Shown: positions 1 to 14,600, counted from the first letter of the stretch. The stretch is DNA of 64,000 bases from Primula veris (GCA_963682055.1 OY821740.1:7751314-7815313), one strand, 5' to 3'. The notes: generated from the sequence alone by a model not told the origin. A program made the numbers and translations.

Positions 1-2700
1 AAACAATATTTCCACAGCCAATTTCGTAGATAATTCATATCAAGACCGTAATCGCCCTGTTTCTTTCACTCGTGTTAGCTAGGTAATTTTTTATAATTTG
101 GATAAAAAATGAACTTACTAAAAATATTTGATGTGTTACATCTATTTCTCTCTGTTTTACTCAGGTAACGGCAAAACACAGCAACCCCACAAGTGGACGA
201 TGATGTTACATCTTTTTTTACGTGATGATCTATACGGCAGTACTATCACGTGGATGAGTGGTTGCCACGTAAATCTTAAAATTTATAATAATTTTATTTT
301 TTCTATAATGTTTTTTAAAATAACTTATAAATAGAGCATTTCGGCAATCGGTTCAATTTTATTTCTTGAAACTCTTTCAAAATTATATATTGTATTTGTA
401 ATTTAATATTACTGCATTTCGTATGGTACTATGAAGTAAAGATTAAAAAAAAATACTTTAAAAAGAAAATAAAAGAATGCAATAATTAAAAAAGACAGGT
501 GATAAAAGATTGAAATTATTTGTAGGGACTTGATTTAAAATAACAACAAATTATAATATCAAAATACACTATTTTTAGTACGATTCCGGATGCTTCTACC
601 CTTTTTTATTTTATCTTTTCGACATCCTTCTTCTAAACTACTTAAATAATTATTCAAAAATTTAGTACAAAAATTTCATAATATTTATTACAACAATTAT
701 ACATGTAAGAGATTTATGTCAATTTCAATTTCAATTTCAATTTCAAGAAAATGTTAAAGTTGTTGTCAAGATTTTTTTTAAAATTTCTTAATAATTTCTT
801 CAAAATTTTTACAATTTGAGAAAATTAAAAATGATTTTGTAACTTTTATTTCATCCATATTCTCTCGCAAACTTAAGTACTTAATACTATAAATTTTGCT
901 ATTTCTGTTATATTTATTACATAATTTTTTAGACATTTTTTTTATCTAGTTTATCAACAAAAGAATAACATGTATGTTTTTCAGAGTTGGATCTTAAGCT
1001 AACCAAAACAACATGCCCATAGTCTATAATTATTAGTTTTTAATAAAATCCAAATAAAAAAAGGTTAAAAAGAAAAATCGTAATGTTGAAAATTTTCATT
1101 CTAACTATAACATAACCTTTGATCCGTCTTGTTTTTTTTGGCAACACCAAACATAATATCCCGACTCCGCCGCTGTCTATACTCCATCGTATACCTTGGA
1201 AGTAATTTTTTTTTTTTTTTTTTTGAGAATAAGCAGTACTAACCATAACATTATACTGAAAGAAAATAAAAAACTTGGTTTTAGCACAGGTTGCTAACTC
1301 AAGCAAGTAGCTATTGAGTTCATAAATAATTACAATTATACAAATGAATGAATGAATTAAAAAGCATATTATAAAATTTTATCATTTGTTGACCAGAAAA
1401 CTCTGTTGGAAAAACCATGAGTCAAAAGATACAATTTTTTTAAACTCTGTCAAAAAAAAATTCCATCCACAAACTGAAGCATCTAGAATTACACTTTATT
1501 TCTCTTTCTCCTTTCCACTCGTTTAAGGCAAATTACAACATAGCCACCATACTTCCTAAAACACATCTATTCTTGGTTATATTTTCAAACATAGTATCGA
1601 CGACACTTATGTTTTGAATTTGTAGCAGAACCATTTATTTTAACTAATCATTCGAGATGATATAAACAATACATAGATAGAGCAATGTGGGGTTTTCAAT
1701 ATGGTAAGAACCTTAGTACACCCGCCTACCACAATCCACAGAGTTTGGTGTTTGAATCGTCCAAGGATTAATTAACATTTTAGAAATATATACATAGATG
1801 ACTCATGTGGACCAAGTGCTTTATAGTAAAAGAAAATAATTCATTTAGAAAAATAATTATATCATTATCTATAATATTTATGTTATTAACTAATTTTACC
1901 ATTGAGATGGGTAAGCGAAAATAAGATCGGTTGGGTTTTTGACGAAAACGCAAACCAACGGGTTGGACCAAATTAATATTCGAAACTAAACCGCTAAAAA
2001 TAAATTTGGAACGACTCGGTTTGAACTATATATAACTAATAACAAATTTCAAAATATGTTTTTAGTAAAAATTAACATATACATGATATACCAAAAAAAC
2101 ATGTTAATGGAACATAATAAATGCGTACATTAAACATTAGTTTCAATTCGCCTTTTACGTTATAACAAACATACGAAAAGTAACAAAATGACAAACAAAA
2201 AGTAAGTTATTCATAAATTATAATTATACGCATATATAATATTATTATATTGATATATATAACTATAAACAATCGGTTCAGTTTCAAAAGTGCTCTAACG
2301 CGAATGGAACAAATTAAATTGGTTTTTAAAATTTTAAACCATAACAAAACATATAATCGGGTTGGTTCAGTTTTTGATGTGTTTGGCTTGGTCACCCCTA
2401 ACTCCTACATATAATTATAAACACCGACAAAGCAAACCAAAATCAATAACGTTACATTTAAAACTTAGACATGAACAGATAATAGCCAAAAGAATTATAA
2501 CCGTTGGTGTAATTAAATTTGTTCGAAATTTTGTAATGGTAATTGGTAACGTGCGCTTCACTAATAAAAAGGAAATAAAAAATCTAATTTAAAAACTTAA
2601 CCGAACTTACCACGCGTTTGTTTATTGACCAAATCCACCGCCATCCAGGATAAGAATTCCCTCACAACCGTACGATCTAATTCCATCATCAAATCGTAAC
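1..2700. other. AT-rich intergenic DNA without a supportable gene
   Basis: Only short ORFs with no recognisable domain are present on either strand. The stretch contains simple repeats: a run of TTTCAA-type hexamers near 718-746 and a T tract near 1208-1225. A possible foldback element lies at about 1900-2400. Around 1700-1765 there is a weak tRNA-like phrase that I do not call as a gene. Confidence 0.6.
1900..2400. repeat. Possible foldback/MITE-like element
   Basis: The left side, around 1905-1960, carries GGTT-rich sequence beginning near gagatgggtaagc. The right side, around 2350-2400, ends in cttggtcacccctaactcc, whose reverse complement is similar in layout: a GGGTGA-type start followed by CCAACCCG-type blocks. 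The arms match only loosely and I found no clear target duplication, so this is tentative. Confidence 0.3.
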
Positions 2701-2714
2701 CGTCCATTACACAC

Positions 2715-2765
2715 CTACTCCCCTATAAATAAAACCTTCGCGAGAGTTAAAATTCATCGCTTCTC
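2715..2765 (+). promoter_or_regulatory. TATA-box promoter candidate upstream of the long repeat tract
   Basis: A canonical TATAAAT lies at 2724-2730 in a C-rich setting (ctcccctataaataaaacc), with a plausible start site about 30 bases downstream. A CT/TA microsatellite follows, typical of plant 5' leaders. No ORF starts nearby, so if it is used the transcript would be noncoding or have a very long leader or first intron. I infer this from motif and position only. Confidence 0.45.
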
Positions 2766-2791
2766 ATTATACGTTAATAGATTGTTTGTTA

Positions 2792-2830
<39 letters not shown>

Positions 2831-2855
2831 ATATAACTCTCTCTCTATATATATG
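2792..2855. repeat. CT/TA microsatellite
   Basis: About eleven CT dinucleotides are followed by a TA run, then a second CT block and another TATA stretch. It sits just downstream of the TATA-box candidate. Similar CT/TA stretches recur near 3880-3960, 5040-5120 and 5800-5850, inside the following array. Confidence 0.85.
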
Positions 2856-2859
2856 TAAA

Positions 2860-5800
2860 TATTTGTAGATTATTTTTATTGATTCTTTCGTGTGATAATG
2901 ATCTGATCATGCAGATGGATCTTGTTTGTGGTTAGATAATCAATTATGGAAATTAAGATATGCGAATTCTGCTTCGGAGGTTTTTGTTTTGATCTCCTCA
3001 ATTTCGATTTAATTCCATCTTTATTAGGTTTTCTTCGATGAAATAGCATAATTACAGGTGGTTATTTTCTCTGATTGCGTTTATTTCGATACAGAATCAA
3101 GATATGGAGATTATTAGCGTATAAAAACATGTGAATTCTTCTACAGAAGTTTCGGTTTAATCTCAGTTTCGTCTTTGATCTCATCGTTTGCTCGGTTTTT
3201 ACGAAGCAGATTCTTGTTGTTTTGAAATTGCCTAATTTTGGTGGCCTTTTCTCTGGTTGTGTTTATTTCGATAGATGGAGATTAGCCTGTGAACTTAATG
3301 TTGGAGATTATTGCGTGAGTTTATGATTATGTGAATTATATTTAATTCCATCTTGAACCTCTATTTTTGTTCATGGGGCAGCTTTATTGATTTTGTGGTT
3401 GCTGGTTAGGTCTTCCGATTGTGGGTTCTAGATCAAGAATTTGGTTGTATTCCGATAATCTATTTTGATTTAATTCAATCATCATCTTTGTTGTCGTGTC
3501 CTACTTATTATATACAGCGCGACCAACAGAGTGATTTGGCGTACACTTTGCGGGAGGAGCTCTTGTTCTGTGGTAATTATGTAAAACTTAATAGTTTTTT
3601 TTTGTTTGGGATGAAAATTATGGTTTATTGGTCGAATTTTATGCGGTTATTGTTGTTTTAATCGTGTGATCAGTATTTATGATGCTGTTGGATGGGCTTT
3701 GCTGATTTAAAATTCGAAGAATCGTACCAGGAAGGTTTTTTGTTTGCTTTTTTTATTCGAGGCAATAAGGTATATTCTAAGGGAGATTTATCCAGAAATT
3801 TGCTTGATTATTTGTATCCGGTAGGATTGTACTGAAGCTATCCATCTAAGTGTTCAGAGATAGTTCGTTTCTCCCACTTCTCCCTCTCTATATATTATAA
3901 TAATAGAATGATCTGTATATATTTGTATATCACTATATGTATATAATTGTAGATTTTGCTTCTGTTTTCTTTTGTGTGATATTGCTATGATCTTGCAGGT
4001 GGATCTTGCTTGTGGTTAGATGATGAAAGATGGAAATTAATATATGTGAATTGTGCTTCGGAGGTTTTTGTTTCGATCTCCTCAATTTTGATTTAATTAA
4101 GTCATTAATAGGTTTTCTCAAGAAGTTCTTCCATGAATTTGCATAATTTTGGGTTATTATTTCCTCTTGACTGCGTTTATTTCGATAGATGGGGATTAGC
4201 ATGTGAAATCATATGAATTGGGCTACGGAAGTTTTTGGTTAGAGTCCCAATTTCGATTTTAATTCGATCGTTTATTAGGTTACTATGAAGCAAATTCTTG
4301 TTTTTGAGATTACCTAATTTGGAAGGCTTTTCTTTTGATTGCCTTTTGTCTCGATATAGGAACAAGATGCAGATTCCACGCGTGTGAATCTATGTTGAAT
4401 AGAGTTAATTTTATCGCAGTTTTGACTTTTGATTAAATTCATCTTCTATAAGATTATTATGAAGCTGTTTCCTTGCTTGGAATTTGCTTAATTTAGGATG
4501 GTTTTTGTTTGTGGTTGCGTTTAGGTCCTTTAGCGGCGTTTGTCTAAGTCCGGAATCAAGATGGGAATTGAGTTATCGGGTTATATAAGTTGCACTATGG
4601 AGGTTCGGTTTCGGTGTCTTTGTTGATGTAATTTCATCATCTTCTTTGTTGTTTGTGTTCTGGTTATTGTGTGCAGTGTGACAAACAGTGCGTTCGTGGG
4701 CATTCTTGGTTTGTCGAAATTTCTGTGGTAATTAGTTTTTTTGTAAGACTGCAGTTCTTTTCAGACTATGGTTTATTGGCCCAATTTTGTTCGATGTTTA
4801 TTGTTTTAGCGGTGTGATTCAGTATTTATGACGCTCTTGAAGAATGATATCAAAAGGGAAGGTTTCTTCTATAGTTGAACCTTGTGCCTTTGTTCTTTAG
4901 TTTTTTGTTTTCTTTTCTTGTTGAGGCAGTAGGGTATATTCCAAGGGAGATTTATCCAGAAATTTGCTTGATTATATGTATCCGGTAGGATTGTGCTGAA
5001 GGTATCCATCTAAGCATCAAGAGATTGTCTATTGCTCACTTCCCTCGACATGTATATAATATACATATATATATATATATATACATGTATATTAGTATAT
5101 GTATATATTTTTTGTAGATTTTGCTAAATTTTTCTTTTTCTGATACTGCTATGATCTTGCACAGATGGATCTTGACATATTGTAAGCAGATGGTAAGTAA
5201 GATATGTGAATTGTGCTTGGGAGGTTTTGTTTTGATTTTCTCAATTTTGATTCAATTCAATCTTTACTAGGTTTTCTTAAGCAGCATATTTCTTTTATGA
5301 AATTTTGCATAATTCTGGGTGGTGTTTTCCTCTGATTGCGTTTATTTTGATAGAGAATCACGATGGGGATTAGCGTTTGAAATCATATGAATTGGGCAAT
5401 GGAGGTTTTGGTTTGATCTCGGTTTCGATTTTAATTCAATCTTTTATTAGGTTTCTGTGAGGGAATTGTTTTGAAAATTGCCTAATTTGGAAGGCTTTTC
5501 CTTTGACTGCCTTTTGTCTCGATATAGGATCAATATGGAGATGCTATGCGCGTGAATTTATGTTGAAGAGGGTTAATTTGATCGCAGTTTTGACTTTTGA
5601 TTAAATTCATATTTTATAAGATTATTATGAAGCAGTTTCTTGATTGGAATTGGCTTAATTTGGGGATGGTTTTTGTTTGTGGTTGTGTTTAGGTCCTTTT
5701 GTGGCGTATTCAAAGTCAGGAATTGGATTATAGGGTTATATAAGTTGCCCTATCCAGCAGCGCTTTCCATTAATCTTTCGGAGATTGTTTGTTACTCCTC

Positions 5801-7400
5801 TTCTCTGTTTATATACATATACCATATTTGTATATATTTATGATTGTATCTGTAGATTCTGCTTATGGATTCTTTCGTGTGATAGTGATTTAATCTTGCA
5901 GATGGATCTTGTTTGTGGTCAGATAATCAAAGACAGAATGTAAGATATGTGAATTGTGCTTTGGGGGTTTTGTTTTGATCTCCTCAATTTTGATTCAATT
6001 CCATCTTTACTAGAATCTTTCGAAAAGTATGTTTCTTCTATGAAACTGCATAATTATGGGTGGTTATTTTCTCTGATTGCGTTTATTTCGATAGAGAATC
6101 ATGATGGGGATTAGCGTTTGAAATCATATGAATTTGGGCTATGAAGGTTTTGGTTTGATCTCAGTTTTGATTTTAATTCAATCTTTTATTATGTTTTTGT
6201 GAAGGAATTATTTTGAAAATTGCCTAATTTGGAAGTCTTATCCTTTGATTGCCTTCTGTCTCAATATAGGATCAAGATGGAGATGCTACGTGTGTGAATC
6301 TACGTTGAAGAGCGTGTGAACTTACGTGAACCTGATTGCAGTTTTGACTTTCTATTTAATTCCATCTTTTTAAAGATTATTATGAAGTAGTTTCTTGTCT
6401 AGAATTTGCTTAATATAGGGATGGCTTTTGTTTGTGGTTGTGTTTAGGTCCTTTTGTGGCGTTTTTCTAAGTCAGGAATCAAGATGGGGATTGGATTATA
6501 GGGTTATATAAGTTGCGCTTTCCATTAAGCGTTCTGAGATTGTTTGTTACTCCTCTCTGTGTGTAATATATATTTATATATATTTATTTATATGTGACTG
6601 TGTCTGTAGATTTTCCTTATGGATTCTTTCGTGTGATAGTGCTCTGATCTTGCAGATGGATCTTGTTTGTGGTTAGATAATGTGTTAGATAATCAGATGT
6701 TTAGATCTCCTCAGTTTTGATTTAATTCCATCTTTACTAGGCTGTCTTTGCAAGGATATTTTCTTCTATGAAATTTCATAATTTTGGGTGGCGTTTTCCC
6801 CTGATTGCGTTTATTTTGATACATAATCACGATGGAAGTTAGGGTGTAAAATCAAATGAATTGGGCTTACGGAGGTTTTGGTGTGATCCCGGTTTTGATT
6901 TTAATTCAATATTTTATTAGATTTCCATGAAGCAAATTCTTGTTTTGAAATTTGCCTGATTTGGAAAGCTTTTCCTTCGATTGCCTTTTGTCTCGATATA
7001 AGATCAAGATGGAGATGCCCTGTGAATATACGTTGAAGAGTATGGGAACTAAGAGCGTGAATTCGATGGCAGTTTTGATTTAATTCCATCTTTTATGAGG
7101 TTACTATGAAGCAGTTTCTTGTTCGAATTTGCTTAATTTGGCGTTGGTTTTTGTTTGTGGTTGCGTTCAGGTCCTTTCGGCGTTTCTCTAAGTCAGGAAT
7201 CAAGTTGGGCACTGGATTATAGGGTTAAATTATGGAGGTTCAGTTTTGATATATATATATATATGTTGATTTAATTTCATCATCTTCCTTGTTGCGGTGC
7301 TCTTTCTTTATTGTGTGCAGTGCGACAAACAGTGTAATTTTGCATAGACTTTGCGGGAGATCTTGCGTAGATAGTTTGATGTTTCTGGTGTTAGTGTTAA
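2860..7400 (+). repeat. Tandem array of five diverged units, 0.7-1.2 kb each
   Basis: A recognisable block recurs near 2875, 3955, 5120, 5855 and 6605. It contains a cgtgtgatagtg-like phrase, then tgatcttgcag followed by atggatcttg and tgtggttagat. Later in each unit come a caatttcgatttaattccatc-like phrase, a tctgattgcgtttatttcgat-like phrase and, near 4500, 5660, 6420 and 7140, a ttgtggttgcgtttaggtcc block. Periods are about 1075, 1165, 735 and 750 bp. Copies differ by many substitutions and indels and share no long ORF. The tgatcttgcag block looks like a splice acceptor, so these may be repeated noncoding exons or intron segments. A more diverged copy lies near 9230-9640. Confidence 0.75.
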
Positions 7401-9106
7401 TGGAGAGAAATATAATTACCTGGTATGCCATCCACAATCTACAAACATAGCATGTTATTTGTTTGAATCTGATTCCGTTCAAGTTACCGGTACGAAGGTA
7501 ATCTCACCAGAGTGACACTAATGTATGGATTTGTGAAGACTTCTGGGGGTTTGTTAATTCATTTTCCTATCTCTTACTTTTGCGATGAAGCTTGGTATAT
7601 TCTTTACCGATTTATCTGATATTGTTCTTATGCGGTGGTGCAGTTCTCTTTTTTCCCCTTTAGCTTAGTTCTACACCGTTAGGACTTTCTTGTAAGTATT
7701 AGGAAGAGAGCAAAATATTTTGCTGTTTTGAAAATGGAATATACTAAACTCTCATATTTTATTCCTATTTTTGCATTTTTTTCATTTACTTTATCTATAT
7801 GAGATAAGAGGATAATAAATTCACAAATATTGTTTGTTAATTTGTTTTTGATTTGCCCTATTTTGAGTTGTTATAGGAGGATTTATAACCAACTGTGAGC
7901 AATATAACACTATTTAGATACTCCGGCAGGATCGTACTGAAGGTATATACATACTTCTAAACATGTTTATTTCATTTTCTCAATTTTCTGTTTTGTCTTG
8001 TCTCTGTGTTTTGGCTAAAGTTTTTCTTCAGGGTTTAATAAAAAGATGGAGAGCGAAAGAGCAACTTATGCATTTCTGCTCATCTGTACTTTCTTTTCCT
8101 CACTTTTTTATTTGATCAGTAGCTGGTATTAGTTGTTCAAGATAAGTCTCAAGAATGCAAGTATAGTTAATATATTAACACAATGATGTCTAATCGCACC
8201 TTTAATGAAGGGACAACCTACTGTACTTTTTTATACATTCACTACATATTGTTTTGTTACGATCGTACACTGGTTTTTCGTGTTTAATCAATGATTTAGC
8301 ATCCAAGAGCTAGTTTTTTTAATGGTACTAACATGTGCGTTGTTTTTAATGGCTTGTTTGCTAGCGTCTTTCATGCTCTATGGATGTTATTTTTAATTGA
8401 TTATCAGAGTTACTGATCTTTGTTTTGTTTGGAAAGGTTTGTCTTGTCTTGTCTTGTATTTGCTGATTTGGTTGTACTACTTACTAGATAGGTGAAAATT
8501 AATCTATTGAGTTTGGGAATCGGCATGCTATGACAATTCACATTTCATCCGTATTGTATCCTTTTGGTTTTCCTTGATATTTACTTTTGCATATCCCTTG
8601 CTTTTTTTTTCATCAACTTTTTTCAGATTCCTCCCACGACTTCTTTTTGGTAATTTCAGTCATTTTGAGGATTATTCTCTTGTTTGTGATCCATTAGAAC
8701 AGTGCTTTGGAGGTTCATTTTTACTTCCTCATTAATCTAATATTATCTTTTACGCTGCAATGCTATATGATGGTTTTTGTATGCAGTGGCTACCGGCAGT
8801 TGGATTTCTGTAAGGCCCTTGAGTAGAATTTTTGCGGTTTTACCCTTTTTCTGTCATTTTTTAAACTCAGGTGAAGGGAAGTTTACTAAAATAAGAAGTC
8901 CATGGTTTATGAAAGAGCCGCATTTTGACAAGATTGAATCTGCTTTTTGGCGGTTGGAAGTACTATTTTAAATGTAACTGCTTTATGAAAAGAGAAGTCA
9001 TGGTTTATGTTTTTATGAAAGGATAACTAATTTAAGCATTTTGACAGGGACTGAATCTGGATTTTTGCGGTTGTTGAGTTCTATTTTAAACGTAAATCTA
9101 ATTTTT

Positions 9107-9164
9107 TGGGGGGTGTTTAGAATGCGAAAAAAATGGGGGTGTGTTTAGAATGCGAAAAAAACTT
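9107..9164. repeat. Short tandem duplication
   Basis: Two adjacent copies of a roughly 28-base segment containing ggtgtttagaatgcgaaaaa. Confidence 0.75.
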
Positions 9165-11494
9165 CTATGCTACTAGTGCTTCTTTTCTAGTATCCCCCTG
9201 TGGTTATGTTTTTCAGTTTTCTTGTTAACTGCCTAATGTTTGTTTGTTTGTTTTGATAGAGATTAACATGGAGATTAGTTTGTGAGTTTATTTGAATTGC
9301 GCTGTGGTGGTCTTGTTTTCATCTCGGTTTCAGTTTTTGTTCCATCTGTTATTAGGTTATTATGGAGGAGTTTCTTGTTTGGGATTTGATTAATTTTGAG
9401 ATGGTTTTTGTTTGTGGTTACTGGGTAGGTCCCCTGGTGGTGTTTTTTAAAATCATGATTCGAGATGAAATTGCTTATTGGGGAATTTAAATTGCACTAT
9501 GGAGGTTTTGTTTTGATCTTCATTGATTTGAATACATCATCTTCTTTGTTCCCTTGTTGTGTGTCGCCTTGCTTATGATTTGCAGTGTCCTCCAGCAGTT
9601 CGATTTTGCTTAGGCTTTGCGGAAGATCTTGGTTTCTCAGGTTCTTTTGTAATTGAATATTTCAAACTGTAGGTATTGGTTGTTAATGAAATATATAGCG
9701 TGTTAGAAATTGGAAGACAATTTTAGTTTATCTATGTGGTTCGACTTCTATGCGATTATTGTTGTTGTGATCCTGCATTTATGACGTTCTTGGACTGGTA
9801 TAGCAACTGAAAAATTGAAGAACGGTATGAAGAAAGGTTCTTTATGGTTAAACCCTAATGCCTTTGTTTATTGAGCTTCTTCTTATCTTTTCTTCTTCGA
9901 AATTGTTTTCGACTGTTCGAGGCTGTAGGGTATTTAAGGAAGGAGATTACCGTTCCAAGTTTGTATATTTGCATCTGCTGACCTACATTTCATTGGCAAC
10001 TTTGAGAGGTATTACCAATCTGGCGTGGAGATTGATTATCATTTTTTCAGTGTTAGATGTGTTGGTTGTCGGTATAAATTTCGGATTACTTTGGTATATG
10101 GCTTTGTTTGGTTTGATCGTTGGTTTCTATTTATTTTCATGATCTGTGGTGATGCCTGGGCTTTTGGACTTGGTACCTTTCCGAAAATATTATGTTTTGG
10201 TGAGATATATTGGGATAGCTTATGTTCTGGTATGTTACCCACAATTTAGAGACATCATCCTATTTGTTTGAATTTGATTCCGGTAGAAGATAGTTTAGAC
10301 AGAGACACACTAATGGACGACTAAATGAAGATTTAGAATAAAGCAAGGATCAAGTAATTGTATACTGTCTCACGCCACTGCATGAAACTGTTTTTTTTAA
10401 CGAGTTCTTTGATATTGTTTTTATCGGGTGGCGATGTGTTCTTTTATTCTTTTGTTTAGTTGTTCATATGTTCAGGGAATTGCTTGTAAATATTGCAAAT
10501 AGAAATCACAATATTTGTTATATTGAAATGGGAATGTCATTAACAAGCTCGTTTTTCTATTCTTGTTACCTCATTTGGTTTTTTTGCTTCTCTTGTTTAT
10601 GAAAAAGGAGGATTATGAATTAGCAGATATTATAATTTTTAATGGTGTTTATATTTGACCTCCTTTGCCTATCCTTTTAAGATTGGTATACGAGTACGAT
10701 GAATGTCCAGTTTTTATGAGTCCCTTTGTTTGGTCCCTCATTTTTTAAAGTCGTGCTCATTTATTTGTGCTCGAATGTATTATATCTTTGATCGTCTGCG
10801 AAGCTGTTAGCAGAACCCGAAGGATATTTCAATCATGTTTTTTTCAGTTAGTCAGGTTTCTTGTTGTCTTGGCTAGTGTGTTTCGATTCGGCTAGAGTCT
10901 TTTCTTCAGGTTTTTATTTTATCATTTTGCTCATCATTTGCAGCAGCTCCTTTCTTCGTTCTTTTCTCCTTCAAATTGATACTCCTAATTTCTGGATATT
11001 CCACCTATATAATTTAGGGTGGCTGTCTCTCTGGTCATGTCTGACATAATTTGCTTCCGCTTGTTATGCTTTGCCAACATCGTCCTGTTTGCAGATCTGT
11101 AGCAAAATGAAACATGAAATGCCATCCTATTTGTGGGGTTAGTCCTTCAATTGACGTTCTTCCTTTTGGGATTAAAATTGGGTTGACAACAGATGTTAAC
11201 TGTAGTTTGGTTTTTATGATGTTGTCATGTGGTTTTTGTATACAATGGCTAGCAGGCTCTGAAAATAAAGACAGATTCAGCCTTTTCATTTTTGTCACTT
11301 CCAAAAAAAAAATTTATGCCGGGGGTAATACAGAGAAAGGTTACAAGATTGAACTCATGATAGATTATGAGATAGTAACTAGTTAAACTTAAAACACATG
11401 AAAAAGTTAATTGTAAATAAAACCTGCCACTCTTTAAGTTAAGGAAAGCACTTGCTTTAGTTAAAATATAAATTACTATAAAGAAAAGGGTACC

Positions 11495-11600
11495 TCATCG
11501 ATAAAACTAATCAATTGCAAGTAAATTTGTAATTTATAAATCAATAATCATCGATAAAACTAATCAATTGCAAGTAAATTTGTAATTTATGAATCAATAA
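11495..11600. repeat. Tandem duplication, 53-bp period
   Basis: The segment beginning tcatcgataaaactaatc and running through caagtaaatttgtaattta occurs at 11495 and again at 11548, with one or two differences. Confidence 0.85.
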
Positions 11601-14600
11601 CTTATAAGAACATTAAATGGTAAGTTTTACAAATGGAGCATACATATAGTAAGTTGCGTAGAACTTGGGGTAAAAACTATTTTACATAAGGATTTTTTTT
11701 ATTCAATATAATCTTCAAAGAAGAAGAAAATCTTTTTCGAACAAGGTGTTTTTCCCCAGATTTCTTTCCCAGTGAAACAGGTGTATTATGTTCCTTTTGG
11801 GACTGGTACAAAAACTAGTTTTTCAGGTATGTCATTCTGGATCTCTGTCTTCTTGGTTAAATATGTTATGATCATATCAAGTTAAAGTTATGAAGCTAAT
11901 ATTTTATTGTTGCACTAATGGAGGGACTATATAAAGTTTTAAAGGGGCGGAAGCAAGGATCAGGTACCAGATTTTTTTATTACCGTTTTGGTAGTGAGAT
12001 TATGTAACTTTACTAATCTTTTACTATAATTCCCATTGTGTTTCAGTCTTAGTTATTAGGAAGCTCTTTTTTTAATATTGGAAACCGCGTTTCTCACTTT
12101 ATGATTTATGTTGTCCTTATTTTTTCCAAGTAAATCTCCGAATTTTTGTAAAATATTCACATTTATCATATTTGTTTCTGGTATAGTTTCTCGTTTTCGT
12201 TTTCCAAACTGGCGACTATTCGTTGAGGTGTTATATTTTCTTATGTATTTTTTATTGCTCATCTGGTCTAGTGTCTAGGCTGTAACTATTTCTTCGTTAA
12301 ATTGGCTGTGGAAATATTATTGGAAACCTTTTTGGTAATTGTTTTTTCTCTGGGTAAATTTCTGCCAACTCTGCTTCTGGTTCTGAGTCTTAAGAAATAT
12401 ATAATTATATAATTTAACCTTTCTTGTTACTATTCTCATAAATTAGCGAAACAATTTAAATCAGAGAATTAGTTGTTTGAAGGCACTTTTGTTTGTTGTC
12501 TGAAGTCTTTAAAATTTTTAATAGTTTTTGAGAGCAGGCTAATTGTTCTTCTAATCGATTTTTTTTATTTAAAAACCCTCTTTATTAGCTATATTGTTAC
12601 TGTTTTGAAGAAAACTGTTTTTATGCTTATAAAAAATTGAAACAAAACAGTATCAAGTATAATTATTAGATTTTGTTTCAAACAGTTTTCTGGAAATCTT
12701 TCGCTCAGTATTATCAGTCAATTTCCATCTCTTTGTTGCAAAATAAAATACTTTGTCTTCTGACTGGATATTATATTTTATGTCGATTCAAGTTAATTAT
12801 TTTTTTCCTTTTAACTATTTTTGTTTGGTTAATGCTTGCTGTTCTGCATTAACAAAGTCTAAAGGGAAAGTTAATATGGTGGCGATGCTGTTCATTCCTT
12901 TTGAGTTGTATCTAGTTTTAAATTTCTCTACTTAGTTTTGAGTTTTTTTTGTAAATATAATCTTGCAGACTTTTCTTATGGTTACGCTCGTCAATTTGTT
13001 TTTTCTCAATGATTTAGGGTTGGTTGAAAAGTGAAATCTAAGTTGGTCTATATGCTTGTGGACTTATGGTTTACTATAGGACATGAATCTTCAAGAGCTT
13101 GCTTGTTGGCACTCTTGTTTTTTACTGATATTGTAAGATTTTTTATTTTTTAATTGCATGTGGTTTATGGATTGGAGGTGTTCACACATTAATCGATTTC
13201 TTACTGTATCAGAATAAGTTGTTTTTTGACCTTTCTTATTGTTGTCAATTTCGCATCACTGTTTGTTATCCTTCACTTTTTCTAATGCAGTTTGGCAGCT
13301 CGTTTGTTTTTCTAACTGGGGTTCCAGTAAGTTTCCTCTTGTTGGTCTTCATGTTGGATATTGCTTTTTTTGTATGCGGTGGATAATGTTGGTTAGGTTT
13401 GTATATGGTTTGAGTACGATTTTGGTTTGTTGAGCCGTTTTGCTGGTTAGACCCTTCTTATTTGATGCTTAGTGATATTTTCTGGTGTGTTAGTAAGCTT
13501 CTGATCTGTTGCTTCATATACTGGTAATTTGAGTTTGATAATAAAAGTTGTTTTTTGGTAGTGTCGTCTCTTAACTCTCTGGTATCCGATGTTATACTTT
13601 CGGTTTATTTTCCATTTGTTGATTTGAAGTGAAAATATTAACTGAACATTTTTTTATTGGTATGATTAGTTTTGTGATGTTTTTTTTCTTTTAGGATGAT
13701 AATTGGTTCTTTACGAATTACGAGATATAAAATACTGTTTTGTAAGTTGAAGTTGGTCGTTATATCAACTGACTGGATGAAGATTTTGTTTGTTGGTCGA
13801 ATACCTGGTAATCAAGTTCCACGATTGTTTTGTTGGCGCGTCATGGGATCATGGTTATAACTAGCTCAAAGCTTATTTAATTCTCTATTGAATAGATGGT
13901 GTCTGGATTGGTTTTGTTCTGGCATACTTTAGAGTAATGGTGTTTTTCTTGGACTATGGTGTCTTGGTTAGTTTGGACTGATCTTTTTCGAAAAATTTGT
14001 GTTTTTGTTTTTTGGCTTTGTAGATACAGACCAATTTAATATATATTTGTGGTATGTTCTAGCTGAAGTCCTTGAAACAATTCTTAAAACCAGTTTGCGT
14101 ATGTCATATTTAATTTTCTTTTGGACTTGTTTCTTCCTTTCCTTCTGCAGGGAAAACTAATGGTTTTTAAGCTTCTAATCGTTTTTTGTGCGTTATTAAA
14201 AAAAAAAAACTCTCATTATTGTGCTTAAATGATACGCTGATGAACGCCATTAGTTAAACGGCATGGTTTTTCATTGGTGGATACCACTTTCTTTATGCTG
14301 TTGGTGAAATTTTTAACTTGAAATGTATTTTCACTACTTTTTACTGTGCTGATCATTGATCATATCCATTAATTATGCGGTCATTTGACATCTTTGTTTG
14401 TCGCTGATTCTTATATAAAACTAAATCATTTCATAGATACATGGCTTGTTGCTGATGGATGGATGGCGAGTGAAATATTTTCTTTTGTTTTGTTCATGAA
14501 TTAGTAAAAACATACTATTTTGTTGATGGGTTAGTTTGGCTTTGCTCCGAAACATGGTATAGTTCCTTATCTCAATAGTAACACATTATTACCGATTTAC

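Noticed and set aside
720..745. Regular tttcaa repeats considered as a CRISPR-like or satellite array.
   Set aside because: It is a short simple-sequence repeat without spacers, in a eukaryotic genome.
1680..1765. tRNA-like phrase ending in tgtttgaatcgtcc.
   Set aside because: The B-box is imperfect, I could not fold a cloverleaf, and no acceptor stem is visible.
9858..10249. Overlapping 60-95 codon ORFs on both strands.
   Set aside because: No domain, no conserved frame and no partner exons; the composition is that of T-rich noncoding DNA.
11035..11386. Opposed 89- and 90-codon ORFs.
   Set aside because: They are mutual shadows with no recognisable protein features.
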